From Polytrichum commune (lineage: Eukaryota; Streptophyta; Polytrichopsida; Polytrichales; Polytrichaceae): DNA of 64,000 bases. Numbering within the stretch: position 1 is the stretch's first letter; the number at the start of each line of letters is the position of its first letter. Below, one piece after another: positions 10,942 through 23,900 of the stretch. Both the position numbers and the translations under genes were made by a program. The notes beneath the pieces were generated by a model, which had not been told where the DNA came from, did no database searches, and saw only the letters and a list, made by a program, of their open reading frames with translations. The DNA lies in assembly GCA_950295325.1 (NCBI GenBank), contig OX485805.1, positions 5,642,501-5,706,500 of the forward strand, given 5' to 3'.

Positions 10942-12655
10942 TAAACCACTTTCCCATGTAATTTTAAGTAGATAAATCAATAAACGTTATATATGTATTT
11001 ATTTTAAATAAGTTAGTAATCTTCATCGAATCCATAAAGGAAGGGCACTAACCTAGACTTGTTTGAGTTTCTTGATGGCAAATAGCACTTGGCCTATAGC
11101 TAACAACTAGAAGTTAAAGAATGAGCACATAGTGAGTGCATGAAGATTCACATGTAAATAGGGTTGCATGCTATTATTTGCATGGTGATGGCGTATATTG
11201 TGGGTCACTCTCTACGTTGCTCAAGGTTACTCACATATGGCCATACTAAACACCCGTTTCAATGCAGTCTACTCTATATAGTGCAAGTTTATTCTATAGG
11301 AAGGGTCATGCATGAGGAGAGATATAATTGAAATCTATGCAGATGTTTGTACAATATTTGTTTGAATGTAGTGATTATAGCCCTTAACTTCTTGGAGCAT
11401 ATCGTTGTTTCATTGCATCAATTGACTTGAGACAACAATCAAAATTATCTCCAAGGTGGATCTTGAGTCTAACTCCAATCCGTAAACTGCAATTGGAGTT
11501 GTCTAACCTCAACATAAAGTGGGAAGGGTTTAAGCTGCACGTGTGCAAATGACACTTTAGCAATATTTAATACTTTCAATGCCGCTACAGATCTCTCACT
11601 TTAATCTTAAAAAAAAAGCTTTTACAATGGTCTATTCTAAAAATAGAATAAAAAACCCTTCACGCATTCAACTTGAAACGATAACATTGTAAATATCTAA
11701 TAGTTGATTAAAGATGTTTCACTATGTTAATATATTTTTTGAACCAAATACATCATTTATAAAAATAAACCAATTTACAATAAACTTATTCTAATAATTA
11801 AGTTTATAGTCTAATAAGTTACAATATATCTTATTCATATTTATTTATTTATTTATGTGAAGGACATATATTTCTTAACCAGTTTTCTTCACATGCAAGT
11901 CCTAGCCGCATGTCTTTTGACATGTTCGAGACAATACTTGTCTTTCATGTGACAATTTCACATATTTTTCTCTCTCTTTTCTTTACTACTAAAATTTGAC
12001 ATGTGATGCGCTAAAACGGGCAAACAAAAAAAATTGGCCCCATGTGACCTAGAACATATTGGGTACAAGACCCCCTAGGGTGGAATCTCCTTTTCTATCA
12101 AAAACTCTAAGACATGTGGATTTCTTTGTTTTCAATAGAGTTGATTGTACAACAATGGGGACGAACTAAAGCTATTTGATGGAGTCTCCCATAGTTGCTA
12201 CTCCCAACACTTGTGTTTGTCACCAAAATCTATAACTAGGGAGGGAAGTCGTTTGGCTCTATTTTGGGGTAGAAAAAACTTTGAGTTCTTTATGAAGTTT
12301 CATTCTATTTGATAAGTGAGAGGAGCAAAGAGATGTAGGTGCACATAGGTGGCAAAGAAAATGAGAGGATTCTTTGTTATATAAAGATAAAACATGTTTG
12401 CGCCTAAAAATCAAAGAAGCCCTCCAAAACTTTTTGCTTATACTCGAACAAGGGATCATTAAGGCAATTCGACCCCAATTGATCCCCATATTTGATGATT
12501 AAGTCAACTGCATGTAATGATTGTGAAGGAAATGCCATTTGAGTAAAGGTGTTTGGGAATGGATCATTTGCTACTAGGAAAAGAACAACAAAGTGTATTG
12601 TAAATTTTTAATTGTGAACTTATGGATGCTTGTCAAAAGAGTTATAGTTACTCGA
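10942..12655. other. intergenic, nothing recognised
   Basis: AT-rich sequence with many stops in all frames. The minus-strand frame at 12259-12489 has no recognised domain. Confidence 0.5.
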
Positions 12656-13098
12656 GGGCCAACTTACACTAGAACTTGAGGGCCCTTGATATACAAACTA
12701 TGCGATTGGTTGAGAAGCACAAAAGGTCCAAGTTCATTGTACACTAGACCTTGAACCCATGAGGGACCAAAGAAATTCAAATGGATGAAAAATATGCATA
12801 GGTGTCCTACATGACAACAAGTGGCTTATGTTTCATGGTCTATTAGATAGTGTGTGTCGTTGGGCCCATCCAATCGAGGCATACTAGCTCCTAGACATGT
12901 TATATTACCATGGTGGGGATCTGAACCCTACAGACATGTTGCTCCCTCAACTTGGTCCACTTTCACTTTACACTAAGGTCAAGGACCCACCGATTGCAAA
13001 ATCGGATTTTTCCTTTCCCACAGTACAACCTTTGAATGATTTTCAAGGGCCCTTATAATTCCATGGTCACGGCTCTTGGTTTGTTTGTAAAGTGGCCC
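12656..13098. mobile_element. degenerate Harbinger-like MITE
   Basis: The left end GGGCCAACTTACACTAGAAC and the right end GTTTGTAAAGTGGCCC form a weak inverted repeat about 440 bp apart. The right half contains CATGGTCACGGCTCTTGG, shared with the 18830 and 62532 elements, which places it in that superfamily. The flanking triplets do not match, so the target duplication has decayed or the ends are slightly misplaced. Confidence 0.55.
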
Positions 13099-13329
13099 GA
13101 GGTTTGCTTTATGGTTCAACACAACACTAAAAACGATGATTTGAAAACAATTTTGACAAGTGTTGTGTTAAAATTGGTTGGTCTATGTGGCCCCTAACTA
13201 ATTACCATCCAACACTAAATTGGTAATTGAATAGCTATCATGGAGTTCACAATAAGGTATGCATGCGTTAGTCGGTTAATTTTTCTTGTTCTCCATCCTT
13301 GAAACATCAACAAAATCAGGCATGCCCTT

Positions 13330-13570
13330 CGTTACTTAGTTATGGTTATCGTAAGTGCATGTTTTGTTGATTCTTTAATTGAATATACACGTCCTCCCAA
13401 CAATGTTTTCCATTGAGTGCTTACTAAAAAATGAAGACATAATCCAACCTTTTCTAAACATGTGTCTTTATGATGTTTGTTCTTTGATTCTCACCCAATT
13501 ACACACCAATCAAATATACATGTTCGATTAAGACTTTCGTACTTTAGTTATGCTTATAATTAGTAGCGGG
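13330..13570. repeat. dispersed repeat, family F (partial copy)
   Basis: Contains blocks found in order at about 20440-20760, 25640-25930 and 31905-32250, and in reverse at 28620-29010 and 36140-36790. Examples are ATATACACGTCCTCCCAA, an ACATGTGTCTTTATG-like block and GTTTGTTCTTTGATTC. The copies differ by many substitutions. It is non-coding. Confidence 0.5.
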
Positions 13571-16500
13571 TGTCTAAGTAGAGTGCATTGGCATTATGCC
13601 TGGAGACCAACAATATGGTGGATGAAACCTTTGAGGTGAGACCATTATGTGGGCTATCCGCATTGCATTTGCCTACTAACCTTAAGGCTACAATCTACAA
13701 ATTTATTGTAGTACTATATGAATTCTTTCTCATGGATGATTTCACCGGAGTTTACCAAGAGATGACATTGCACATTTTATCTTCTTCATAACACCATCAA
13801 TTGAGATAAATAAAAAACTTGTAAAGAAAGTCGTGGGGATTGTGCAATTCCACTACACCGAGAGTAAAAACATGTCACGACCAAGCCCGAAGAAAACGAT
13901 TAAAAAACTTCAAATTGATCGGTGATGTGTTCATTCCACTTTTGTGCATTCTTTCTCGATTATAACATACCTTGAGATCCGTGAATGAATAATTGTAATT
14001 ATCCAATTTGTTGGTAGCGTGTTCATCTTCAAAGGTTCAGGTCCGATATGATATGAAACTACCGGGTGATAGTGGAGAGGTACCCATTTCCGAATGGAGT
14101 GGTTGGCAGTTTGATTCCTGCTGTGAAATCTTCTCTCTATTTGACAGAGAAAAAAAACTAGCTAGGCATCCAGGAAGCCAAGAGCCCACCCACCACAAGG
14201 TGGGCAATGAACCCCACCTTGCACCAAGAGGATTCTTGAACAGACTAGGGCCAATGGGCTCAAATTCACGTCGGATTGACTGATGTTAGTTATTTATTTA
14301 TTCAAAGGTCCAAGAGGCCCATTTGTGAGCCTCAATATGTCATACAAAGTTATTTAAAATTACTTACTCTCATTATAAACTCCAAAAATTGCAAAAATAA
14401 TCCCACTTAAACCACCAACCCATTCTATCAAACACACCATGCATTCCAATTGGAGCATACACATATGTAAAATGAATATGGAAGATCTCCAATCAATATG
14501 AATGATGTGTCTTCGTATACACACCAAACATATCTTATCACCACTATTGCATGTACTTCCGCTTTGTGATTAGTTTGTGTTAAATATGGTTTGAACCCAA
14601 GTGAAATTTTAGTGAACATTTGTTGGGCGCTTCTTTGAAATATTGTGTAAGCCGAAGAATGTATATCATTGATTGCCTCAACGTTGATCCTTGACAATAT
14701 TGGCCATTGCCCAATCCCAAAGGGCCACCCATGTACTCGAATTATGTATTTTTGGTAGGACAACACACAAAGAGAAGTCTTAATCGGTGGCCAACACACG
14801 CATTTTATGCACTAATGCCTCCCTCATTATACTTGGCTAGTGTTCCTCTACTTTATTAAAAAACGGGGTAAAGGAGATGGTGGAGTTTGTACACAATAAG
14901 TGTGAGATTGCTTGAGCCTAGAAACTAAAGATCCATCAACAATACTTGCAATGTGATTTCAATGACTCATATGTACAAGAATGGCAGAACTTGAGCTTAA
15001 ACTTCATCACAAACTTTGTTCATTCATAGAGATAATAGGTAAGCTCCTATGTGCAATTGATGGGGGGAACCGATCACTAGTTACAAATGACCGGTTGAGT
15101 TTGAGAAATACCACTTGAAGTTCAAGACTTTGGGAAAATTAGTGATCATTCTAGAGGAATCTATGGAATATGCCCATAATTAATAAAGAAATATCAAAAG
15201 ATCACAACATGTAACCAATTGGACTTGGAAACATTAGGATTTTGATTGATTGTGTTCAAAAATCTCCTCAGACACTGGCTATGTGGGCTTTTTGTGGCCA
15301 CTTTTCTTGATTAGAAGTGTATGTTTGATTGGTGTATGGCATAACTTGGAGTTAAGAAATCAACAAATAGATACACGTCATGATGAGATTCAACTGCATG
15401 CTCAAAATATAGCCACCATGCTAGGTTCAACAACTAAGACAATAGATAGATAGAAACTCCGGTCCCTTTTTAGCAAGGGGCCGGCGTGAATAAAGTGTCC
15501 GTTCGTAATGCCAATGACCCGATGCCCACTGGACAAGGGGACATTGGGACAATACTACTCTCCCCTTTCGAGGATGGACACTATAGTGACACAACTAGTT
15601 CCTAGCTAGCCACTAGTGCCTTGAAGATACCGGACATGGTATCCCCCCAAAGGGCTCTGAGGTACCCATACAACAAGAACTAACACAATATGAAAGACTT
15701 ATGTTACCTAGTCGAGAAAGAGAATCTCCACTTTGACCTCTTATAATGTTTGTATTTAAATTAAGATCTTGAATCTTGAAACAACAATCTTTGTGTTTCA
15801 CAATTGCTAACCAAATGACATTGACATGTCCCAATCTAAATCAACAACCAAGTGGTTTTGGAAGTGGCCACTCCATGATCTAATATCTTATATCCACATT
15901 TAAATTGGTTGTTACGGCCTAACCGTTTGAGCTCAATCTCGAGCTTGCAAGTTAGGTGGTCCAAGGTAAAATAAATTGGACCTTTTAGAAGTGTGTAAAT
16001 AACAATGCTTTCTTTCCTCCTTTTTTTCCCACGTTGATTTCAACTTTAAAGAACAAACTTGAACTTCATGATATACATTAGATGTCTACCGATAACTTAT
16101 TACTCCTCAAATTTCCACCATGAATTTTCTATTAAACATAAGGCTCATTCACACGGCCCAATAAACATGGCAACGACAATATTGTAGGCTTTAGCGTGTA
16201 CAACAACCTCACGTGCACCCGCATAGTTGCGAAACCTCCTAGTTACCCAAACATCCTCCATTGCGAGCTTTATGCACAATTGTTAGCGGTACAACATACA
16301 AATCACCTTCCCAATATGTTACATATTTTCATTGATGAACTTTACAATATTTATCTCCTAATTGATCACATTCATCACTCGTCCTCACAATACAATCACC
16401 CAAACAAACTACTCATCACCACTTTTATCCATATCTAGAACATATTTCACATATCACACACTCAAAAGTAAGCATCCATATTAATATCTTTGGAAATGAC

Positions 16501-17619
16501 GAAGTTGATAAACTTGCCAAAGTTGGCTTCGTTGGCGAGCAAATTAACAATGGATTGTTTCGCCTCATAGGTCACAAATTTCCCTATTGAGCGGCCCAAC
16601 CTCTTACCTCTACCAAACATGATGATCCATTCATAATCTCAAACAACACGTTGAAAGAAAACATCTTAGTTACATCGTCGTCCATGCCTCAAACCATTGC
16701 CCTAGTGTCCAAACGGCTCGACAACGAAGATATCCTTTGTGAATGGTCTAACCTCTTTTGGAAAACCAAACACAAAATTGATGCTCAACTCACCCAACTC
16801 ACCCAACTCACCCAACTCACCCAACTCCTCAAATTATGATATGGCCAATATATGGGTGACGCATGTAAACAAAATCCTTAAATTAGAAATCCCCCCAAAC
16901 TGCAACTTATGTTAGTTACACCAAATCGACACTTGCCTTCATCTCCTCTCATGTTACACAAACAAACACATCAACAACCTTTGCACAAACCACCACAACA
17001 AAGTAGTTCATGCCTACGCCAACACACTCATCGTTCATCCTACCACAAAGCATTTCAACCTCATTAATGTCGATATCCAAAGCAAAAGATCCCTGGAAAA
17101 TATAGTCCCATGTTGTGCTCATGCTACCTCCCATGTTCTAAATGTTTTAGCTTGATTACCACTTGATAGACTCCAACAAGTGTGTTGGCAAACCCTTCCC
17201 CCGATTATCATCACCACATGCACACGACGTGCCATCCATGGCACACTATTGATAAACTTATAACTTTGAAACCCCAAAGTCTAAATTTAAACAACTCATG
17301 GAGTCAATTTCCCAAGATGCAATTAAATACCTCGTCCATATCAAACGTGTGTGACTAGACAAATTTGGTGTCTTTGAAATGGATGATGGTCTCAAATTAA
17401 CTACACAAAGTAACCTCCGAACTACATTTTGTTTCATGACTTTTGTGCTGAGTAAATGGAAGGTACACTCACATGTGCTAATTCCCTCTGTTTTCATGAC
17501 ACTGGTGATGGCATAGGTTGTATACGTGGCGTTTCACATGGAGTTGGCAATCAATGACCTGCCAAGTCATGTTGCCTCATGCAGAGACGACACACAATTT
17601 CAAAAACGAAGGTTTTAAA
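13571..17619. other. gene-free stretch with old repeats
   Basis: No gene is recognised over about 4 kb. About 14190-14280 shares an inverted-orientation segment with 38070-38180 (CAAGGTGGG, AAATTCACGT and GTTGGCCC-type blocks). About 15066-15300 is a copy of the repeat that at 30830-31560 is interrupted by a Pack-MULE-like insertion. A short CCCAACTCA array lies at 16786-16827. The frames in this interval look like chance open frames. Confidence 0.5.
16786..16827. repeat. 9-bp microsatellite (CCCAACTCA)n
   Basis: About four and a half direct copies of a 9-base unit. It explains the TQLTQL repetition in an otherwise unsupported plus-strand frame. Confidence 0.85.
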
Positions 17620-17906
17620 ATAAAGCTCGGTGGGCCAAGGTAAAAGAATCGGTTGTCCTCAACACCTACCTAACCTTAAAGAACTTGGTTTCAAGGTTGG
17701 TCCCTCTTGTACTAGGTAGCATCCTCTGTTTTCAACTCCAATCCGAGATGGCCATTTTGTTAGGCTTAACATCTTTGTTTCTGACCAAAGTCGAGAAGCG
17801 ACATTTCTAATCAATAGAAAGAAGGACCAACCATGAAACTAAAATCCTCTAGGTTAGGTAGATGTTAAGACCAAAACTCTTTCTATCTTGGCCCACCAAA
17901 CTTTGG
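17620..17906. mobile_element. short fold-back element with ~85-bp inverted arms
   Basis: The left arm starts near GGTGGGCCAAGGTAAAAGAA, and the right arm ends with the diverged complement, TCTTTCTATCTTGGCCCACC. The arms are about 85 bp each and include ACCTACCTAACCT and GGTTGGTCC in mirror positions. The spacer is about 110 bp. No coding capacity is seen. It is probably a MITE, but its target duplication was not identified. Confidence 0.6.
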
Positions 17907-18829
17907 TTTCGGAACCGACATTTACGAACGTGCGCACAAGCCTTTCCTTCCTTCCGTGACCCTTTTGCCCCACTAACCTTTTTGGGCCTCTTTTAAAATA
18001 AACGAGAGTTTTGGGTTCAAGCAAAAAACACTGTGATCATGTAGAACCTTATAGTTATCTGGAATAGTCATGCTACTCTAGGTTTTCATGCATTGAGGGT
18101 TAGCTTCAATTTTATTGAACGCTTCTCCTCCAGTCCAAAGCTTGTATTTTAAAGCCGGGCTTAGGGTGCACGAGTGAACTAGGGTACCATATCACTTTTT
18201 GTAGATTGATTTTATTACCCGTAAAAGAGTGATAATTAAGTAGTCCTATATTCTTATGGGCAAGGATGGATATCTAGGTGTGGTAGTCTTACTAATGCCC
18301 CCTTCTTAGCTAAGCCTAAAAATTGGTTCTATGAATACGGCCTTCACACCATCGACATTATTTAGTGCTGAGCCTAGTTGGCAAATGGTGTGGCATGGTT
18401 TAAAAGTGGAGGTCTTAAGCTTCAAGCACTGAACCTCCCATCAGTACCTAGATATGAGGCAAGAATGTAGGGCTTTTAAAAGTGTCGCCTCCCACCCTTA
18501 GGACACGAGGAGCTTCATTAACTAAAACCGACGGTGAGATAAATGAGTAGTAAGGCATTTGGGGATGGGACAACAACTATTCAACATTCATTGCTTGGTA
18601 GATAAAAGAATAAACATGTGTGAAAGCTACATAACTAAAACTTACTTGAAAAATCTCTGGAGCAAATTCTTGTAGGTGCATTGGGATAGCCGGGATGCCT
18701 CCGCTATAACCGAGGGAGCTTTACCCGGGTTTTAGGAAAAACTTTGGTTATTTGGTAAAGTGAGGTGGGGGGGGGGGCATGGCTGGGGCGAACCAACCTG
18801 TACACTGGTTCCTTGGAGGCAAGGGTTTA
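17907..18829. other. intergenic, nothing recognised
   Basis: No gene is seen. An 11-base G tract lies at 18767-18777. Confidence 0.5.
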
Positions 18830-19330
18830 GGGCCACTTCACACACAAGCCAAGAGCCGTGACCATGAATTTGTGAGAGCCCAAAAGAAAGTGTCCATAGG
18901 CCGTCCCAACACACCTCCAAACTCATGTAGTGCGGTCATGGACTTACCTTCAAGTGTAGTGTGAAGTCATATGTGACCATGCTCTCAACCAAATGCTATT
19001 TCAATGCATTTCTATTTGTGCGGGTTCTCACACATGATAAAATAGAATAAATCAACGGTTGGGAGCGTTCGAGTGCCATGGTCTCCCGGTTTTGTGTTAG
19101 GCCTACCTCTAAGAGACGGTTTACGAAATAGTCCAAGTGACCATGAAACATGATCCATTCAATGCCACATAGAAATCCATGTAGACTTTACATCCATCTC
19201 GCATTCACATACTCCGTTGGTCCCTCAAGCACACTGGGAAGCGAACTTGGACCGGCTCCGCCTTTTCCACCAATGAGAGTGCTTGAAGTGTAGTGGTCAC
19301 AGGCTCTCAGTCTCGTGTGTGAAGTGGCCC
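18830..19330. mobile_element. MITE, PIF/Harbinger-like, TTA target duplication (family E, copy 1)
   Basis: This 501-bp element starts GGGCCACTTCACACACAAGC and ends GTGTGTGAAGTGGCCC. TTA lies directly outside both ends (18827-18829 and 19331-19333). A 502-bp copy in opposite orientation is at 62532-63033, with high similarity along its whole length. It encodes no transposase. Confidence 0.9.
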
Positions 19331-20440
19331 TTAGGCATTGAACAAGGAACGAGTGTATGGGTTGGTTCGCCCAAATCGAGGGGGCATAATCCTACTCACC
19401 TTATTAATTTGGTGCAAATGTTGGCAAAGATGAATGTAAATGTAGTATATATACATACATACATGCATACATTCGTCATAGAATGGGGGACAGGTGGCAG
19501 GCGCGTGACGCCTCCGTGGCCCAATATTAAACGAGGGGACTCCACGGGCTCTCGCGTCACCGAGATGTCATCAGCCTAGGACGACGGCTGGACCGTCAAG
19601 GCCGGAGTGGCCGTAGAAATGTACCCGCCGCGTAGATTTCAGAAGCGTAAGAGCGGAATCTGGTGCCTCCCGCGAGGCCAACAAAGTCTAGCGCGATCCC
19701 CGCAAGATCGCAACTCGGTCGGTGTGGAGCCACGCTGCAACCAAACCCTCGGAGCTCGCCTCATGGTTCCGAAAACGTGTGCTTAGGGTTCCGGTACTTC
19801 GCTGAAGCAACTGGGGACTGAGATGCCATGGTACTTAAACTTGCCCGATTTTCATGCCCCACGTGGTGCGTAAACATCAGGATTCCGACGCACATCTACA
19901 CAGCCCAGGATCAGCATATTGAAGCGAGGGTTGGATATTGAAACCCTTGCCTGCGGCCACGGAGCGGAGGAGTGGAAATAATCGTGGCTTTGTAAGAGCT
20001 ATACAGGGACTCTTCTCGCGACGTAGGGTCAGGAAGGTTGTTGCCGTTGTCACGGACACCGGGAATTTGGGACGTACAGGTCTGGAAGAGCAGAAGAAAG
20101 TCGGTTTCGCTGTTGTGACGAACATTTTGGGAAGCACTTTGGAAACCCTTTGGCGAGTGGAATTGGATGTGTCTCGTGGACACGGAGATTGTGTAAAGGT
20201 TGCCTGCGTCGTGTGGAAGGGCAGGGCGGGGCGTCTGATTACGGGAGGGCATTCTCGGAATGGGAATCAGGAAGTGGCTGCGGTAGCGGCTGGTTCTTAG
20301 GTGTGCGGGGATAGGAATCGTGTGACCTGATGAATGGATGGATGGATGGAGGCGTGAGACGAGTGATTTGAGCGAGTGATTCTGTCTTCAGGGTAGCCTT
20401 GGCTCAAGGTAAGCTTCAGGGTGCCTTAAATGTGACAGTT
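19331..20440. other. GC-rich unassigned stretch upstream of the COI1-like gene
   Basis: From about 19480 to 20400 base composition rises sharply compared with the flanks. Overlapping frames of 86-120 codons exist on both strands (for example 19938-20300 plus and 19911-20252 minus). None shows a domain I recognise, and overlapping two-strand frames are expected in GC-rich DNA. It could be promoter or leader of the downstream gene, an unrecognised gene, or a captured sequence. An ATGG microsatellite is at about 20333-20352. Confidence 0.4.
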
Positions 20441-20760
20441 TTAGATCTGCCCCCACGTCTCGTAGGATATGAAATACGTCGCAATTAGGGCGATATTAAT
20501 CCGAACCGTGCCCGTAGCCAATTTCTTCCTAATTTTCGGAGCTCACATGAAAATCGTGTTCATTGTCAAAGTGAAGATTCTCTTTCTTATTAAATGATCA
20601 TCCAGGCCCCTCCCACCGATTATGTTCTTGACTATTGAGCATTCTAGAATTACTAACAAAACTTGAACACGTAGTGCAATCTCTTTTGAAAACATGTGTT
20701 TTTGGTGTCTGTTCTTAGGTCCACTTAACCACACACCGCTCAGATATACGTGTTCTTATT
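20440..20760. repeat. dispersed repeat, family F
   Basis: Shares ordered blocks with about 25640-25930 and 31905-32250: AAAGTGAAGATTCT, a TTAAATGRTCAT block, an ACATGTGTTTT block and GTTCTTAGGTCCAC. It lies within a few hundred bases of the COI1-like start codon, so it may contribute to the promoter. No coding frame is conserved between copies. Confidence 0.5.
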
Positions 20761-20924
20761 GGGTTATTGCAGCGAAGACATTTACCGCCAACATGGACGC
20801 AATTGTGGAGTGTACCCCGAGGGTTGCTGGAGTTAGTGGCTGTTTTGGGGACTTCAGTAGTCATCGCTGAAGGTTTTCCCCATAGGTAGCAGTTCTAGAG
20901 ATTGTGGGTGAGAAGTAGTTCAAG

Positions 20925-23900
20925 ATGTGTGCACGAAGGAAAGCCAAGACGGCGCAGGAGTACGCTGGCTTGTTGATGTTCCCGGACGAAATTCTGGAGA
21001 AGGTGATCGAGTCCTTGCCACTGCCAGCCGATCGAAATGCGGTGTCTCTTGTTTGCAGAAGGTTAAACTATCTGGAGGGGATCACACGGAAGGTGGTGTT
21101 GGTGTCAAACTGTTACGCTATCCGGCCTTCCACACTTGTATCACGGTTTCCTAATGCGTGTTCCATCACCATCAAAGGGAAACCCAGAATCGTTGACTTC
21201 TCTCTTATCCCACATGCGGAGATTTGGGGAGCATATGCCACTCCTTGGGTGGATGTGATCACAAAGTATTACCAACCCATCAGGCACTTGAAAATGAAGC
21301 GGATGACCATAACCGATGAAGAGATTGAGCAATTGGTGAGTGTGTGTGGTGGGAGCTTGCGGATGTTGGAGCTGGAGAAGTGTTCTGGATTCACCACCAG
21401 AGGGCTTGAGAGTATCGCTCGCGCATGCAGGTATTAATGGCCAAAAGACATTCTCAAAATCTCATACCATGTTTTCATAACTTGCCATGGTCGTGTATAA
21501 CAAGAAGTGGAGGTGTGCGTAACACATGAGCTGTGGGAGTGACAAAAGTGGGTTTTGTAACAAAGAGGAAAGGAACCCCCTTGTTGAGATTTTAATTGAA
21601 AATGTTCAACAAGTCATATTTTTTTAATCTCTCTGATGGCATGTTGACCTCTTGTTCTTGTGATACGAGTCACTAGATAACCACATCTTCACAGCTCCTT
21701 TTAACAGTCGAATGTCCTATTTTGCAAGGAGTCCTCTAGGGTTGGACATAAATATTAATGACTTGATGCTACGCAAAAAAGAGATGATCACATTGTTGAT
21801 GTACTGAGAATCTACCAGCTTATCTGAAGCTGATGAAGGCGAAGACTTGATTGATTGAAGTTGCAGATGAAGATATTTTGATGTTGATATTACATCATGT
21901 TCATGTTATTTACATAAATTCAGAGTGGTTCAGTTATGTTGACATAACATGTGGTTCACGCAACATGTTAAAATGGACATATCTTGTTAAAATGGATATT
22001 GATTTAACTACTTCAAGATGAACATGATGTCACTAACATCTACATGATCAACATATTGAAGTATATCTCCTCGCATGAAGTTGTGCATGATAACTTCGCT
22101 TAACTTGCAGGAGAAATGGTCTCCTTCTACCTGAATAAGATGCAGGACAATGTTTTTATATCAATATCTAAAAGACAAGACAAGTTGAATTTGTGTTAGG
22201 TTGTTGGCTGACTTGAATGCCTATTGCTGTGCAGGAACTTAGTCACTCTGAATCTTTCAGAAGCAGACATTCAGAACCAGAACCAGGGGCCTTGTCGCTG
22301 GCTACCTACTTTGGCAAAGACAGCAAAGTCACTTCAAGTCTTAGATCTGTCGCTCACAGAACTGGAGGATGCTGATCAAGCAGTGCTTGCAGATCTAGCC
22401 AGTCGCTGCCATACTCTGAGGCTATGTCAGGGTCTGAAAATTGGCCATTTTTTGCCTGTAGTTACTGCTGCAGCCAGGACTGTGCGCCACTTTGGCATTG
22501 GGTAAGTCATGGCTTCTTACTGAGTTATGTATCTGCATAACTTCTGGCTAAATCTCTGCTTAAGATTTCTGCGAAGTTTTTAACTCTGTATTCTTACATT
22601 CTTGGTGTACTTTACAGGCTATACTCGCAAAATATTGAGAATCCTGATGAGATTGCGGAGGCTTTTGGAAAGTGCAAAGAACTGGAAGATGTCTCAGGCT
22701 TGTGGGACCTTGATGAAGGGTCAGTAATGATGTTGATGCCGATTGCTGCACGACTGACAAGACTAGACCTTACATATGCTCTTCTTGGGCAGCCTGAGCT
22801 CACTGACCTGTTGAGTGCCTGTGTCAATCTTGAAGATCTTCAGGTATGCATAGAATGTTTGTCAGCTGGATTTAATTTCCCTTGTAGTAACTGAACATGA
22901 AGCAAGTCCACAATCTTTTTCTTCTCTTTTGCACAGCACTGTTTTCCATCATATTATTTGTGCAGCCCTGTAGTGCATACATGTAGCATGTCTAATGTAT
23001 CGTTTTTTGGGTGTTTAGTGTACAGATATCGTTGGAGATCGAGGACTCAGGGAGGTTGGAACCATGTGCACAAAGATGAGAAGACTTGTGGTTCAGCAAG
23101 ATGATTCTGGATTTGTAACACAACATGGTCTTATGGCAGTGGCAAAGGGGTGCCACTACCTTGAGAAGATTATTATATATGCAGCTGACATGACCAATGA
23201 AGCTTTGGAAACTCTTGCAACCAACTGCCCCAATCTGACAGATATCCGCATATGCCTTGTCCAGAAGTACCATGATGCGCACCCTGTAAGTCTGGCTCTC
23301 TGCAAGTTTATTGTCTTAATTGTAGTTTTGTTGGCTCCTTGTGTGCTTGAAGGAATGGGGTGGATTATGCAATTTGTACCTTCTCTTGCATCAGACCTGC
23401 AACACAATATAACTTAGTGCCTAAAGTACGTTGGTATCCATGTGCCAAATCTGAATCTAGGCTTTGCACATGGTTACAGCTAGCTAAGAGAGTCGGCATC
23501 AAGCCAGTCAAGAAGTCAAGCTGCAGTGATTCTTGCTGCAAATTGTGCCTCAGTATCACTTGGCTGTGTTTTTCTTGTTCTTGTTTTGGGTTAAATGCAA
23601 TACTGAATTTGTTTGATTTCATTATGACTGAAAACAGTACTGACTATCTAATAGATGGTCTGATCAAACGAATCAAATACTTATTTTTTGGCTGTATACT
23701 GATCTTGCTTTCATCTGATCCCTGCAGGTTATAGAGCTCGAGGGGGAGTTGAATTCATTGAATCTGGGAGTCAAGGCGCTCATGATGAAGTGTTCCAAGG
23801 CTCGAAGATTGGCCCTCTGTTTCAGCAGATTTGGGCTTTCTAATGTGGTGATTACTGACGAGGGGATGAGCTACATTGGGCAATATGGTCGGAACCTGAA

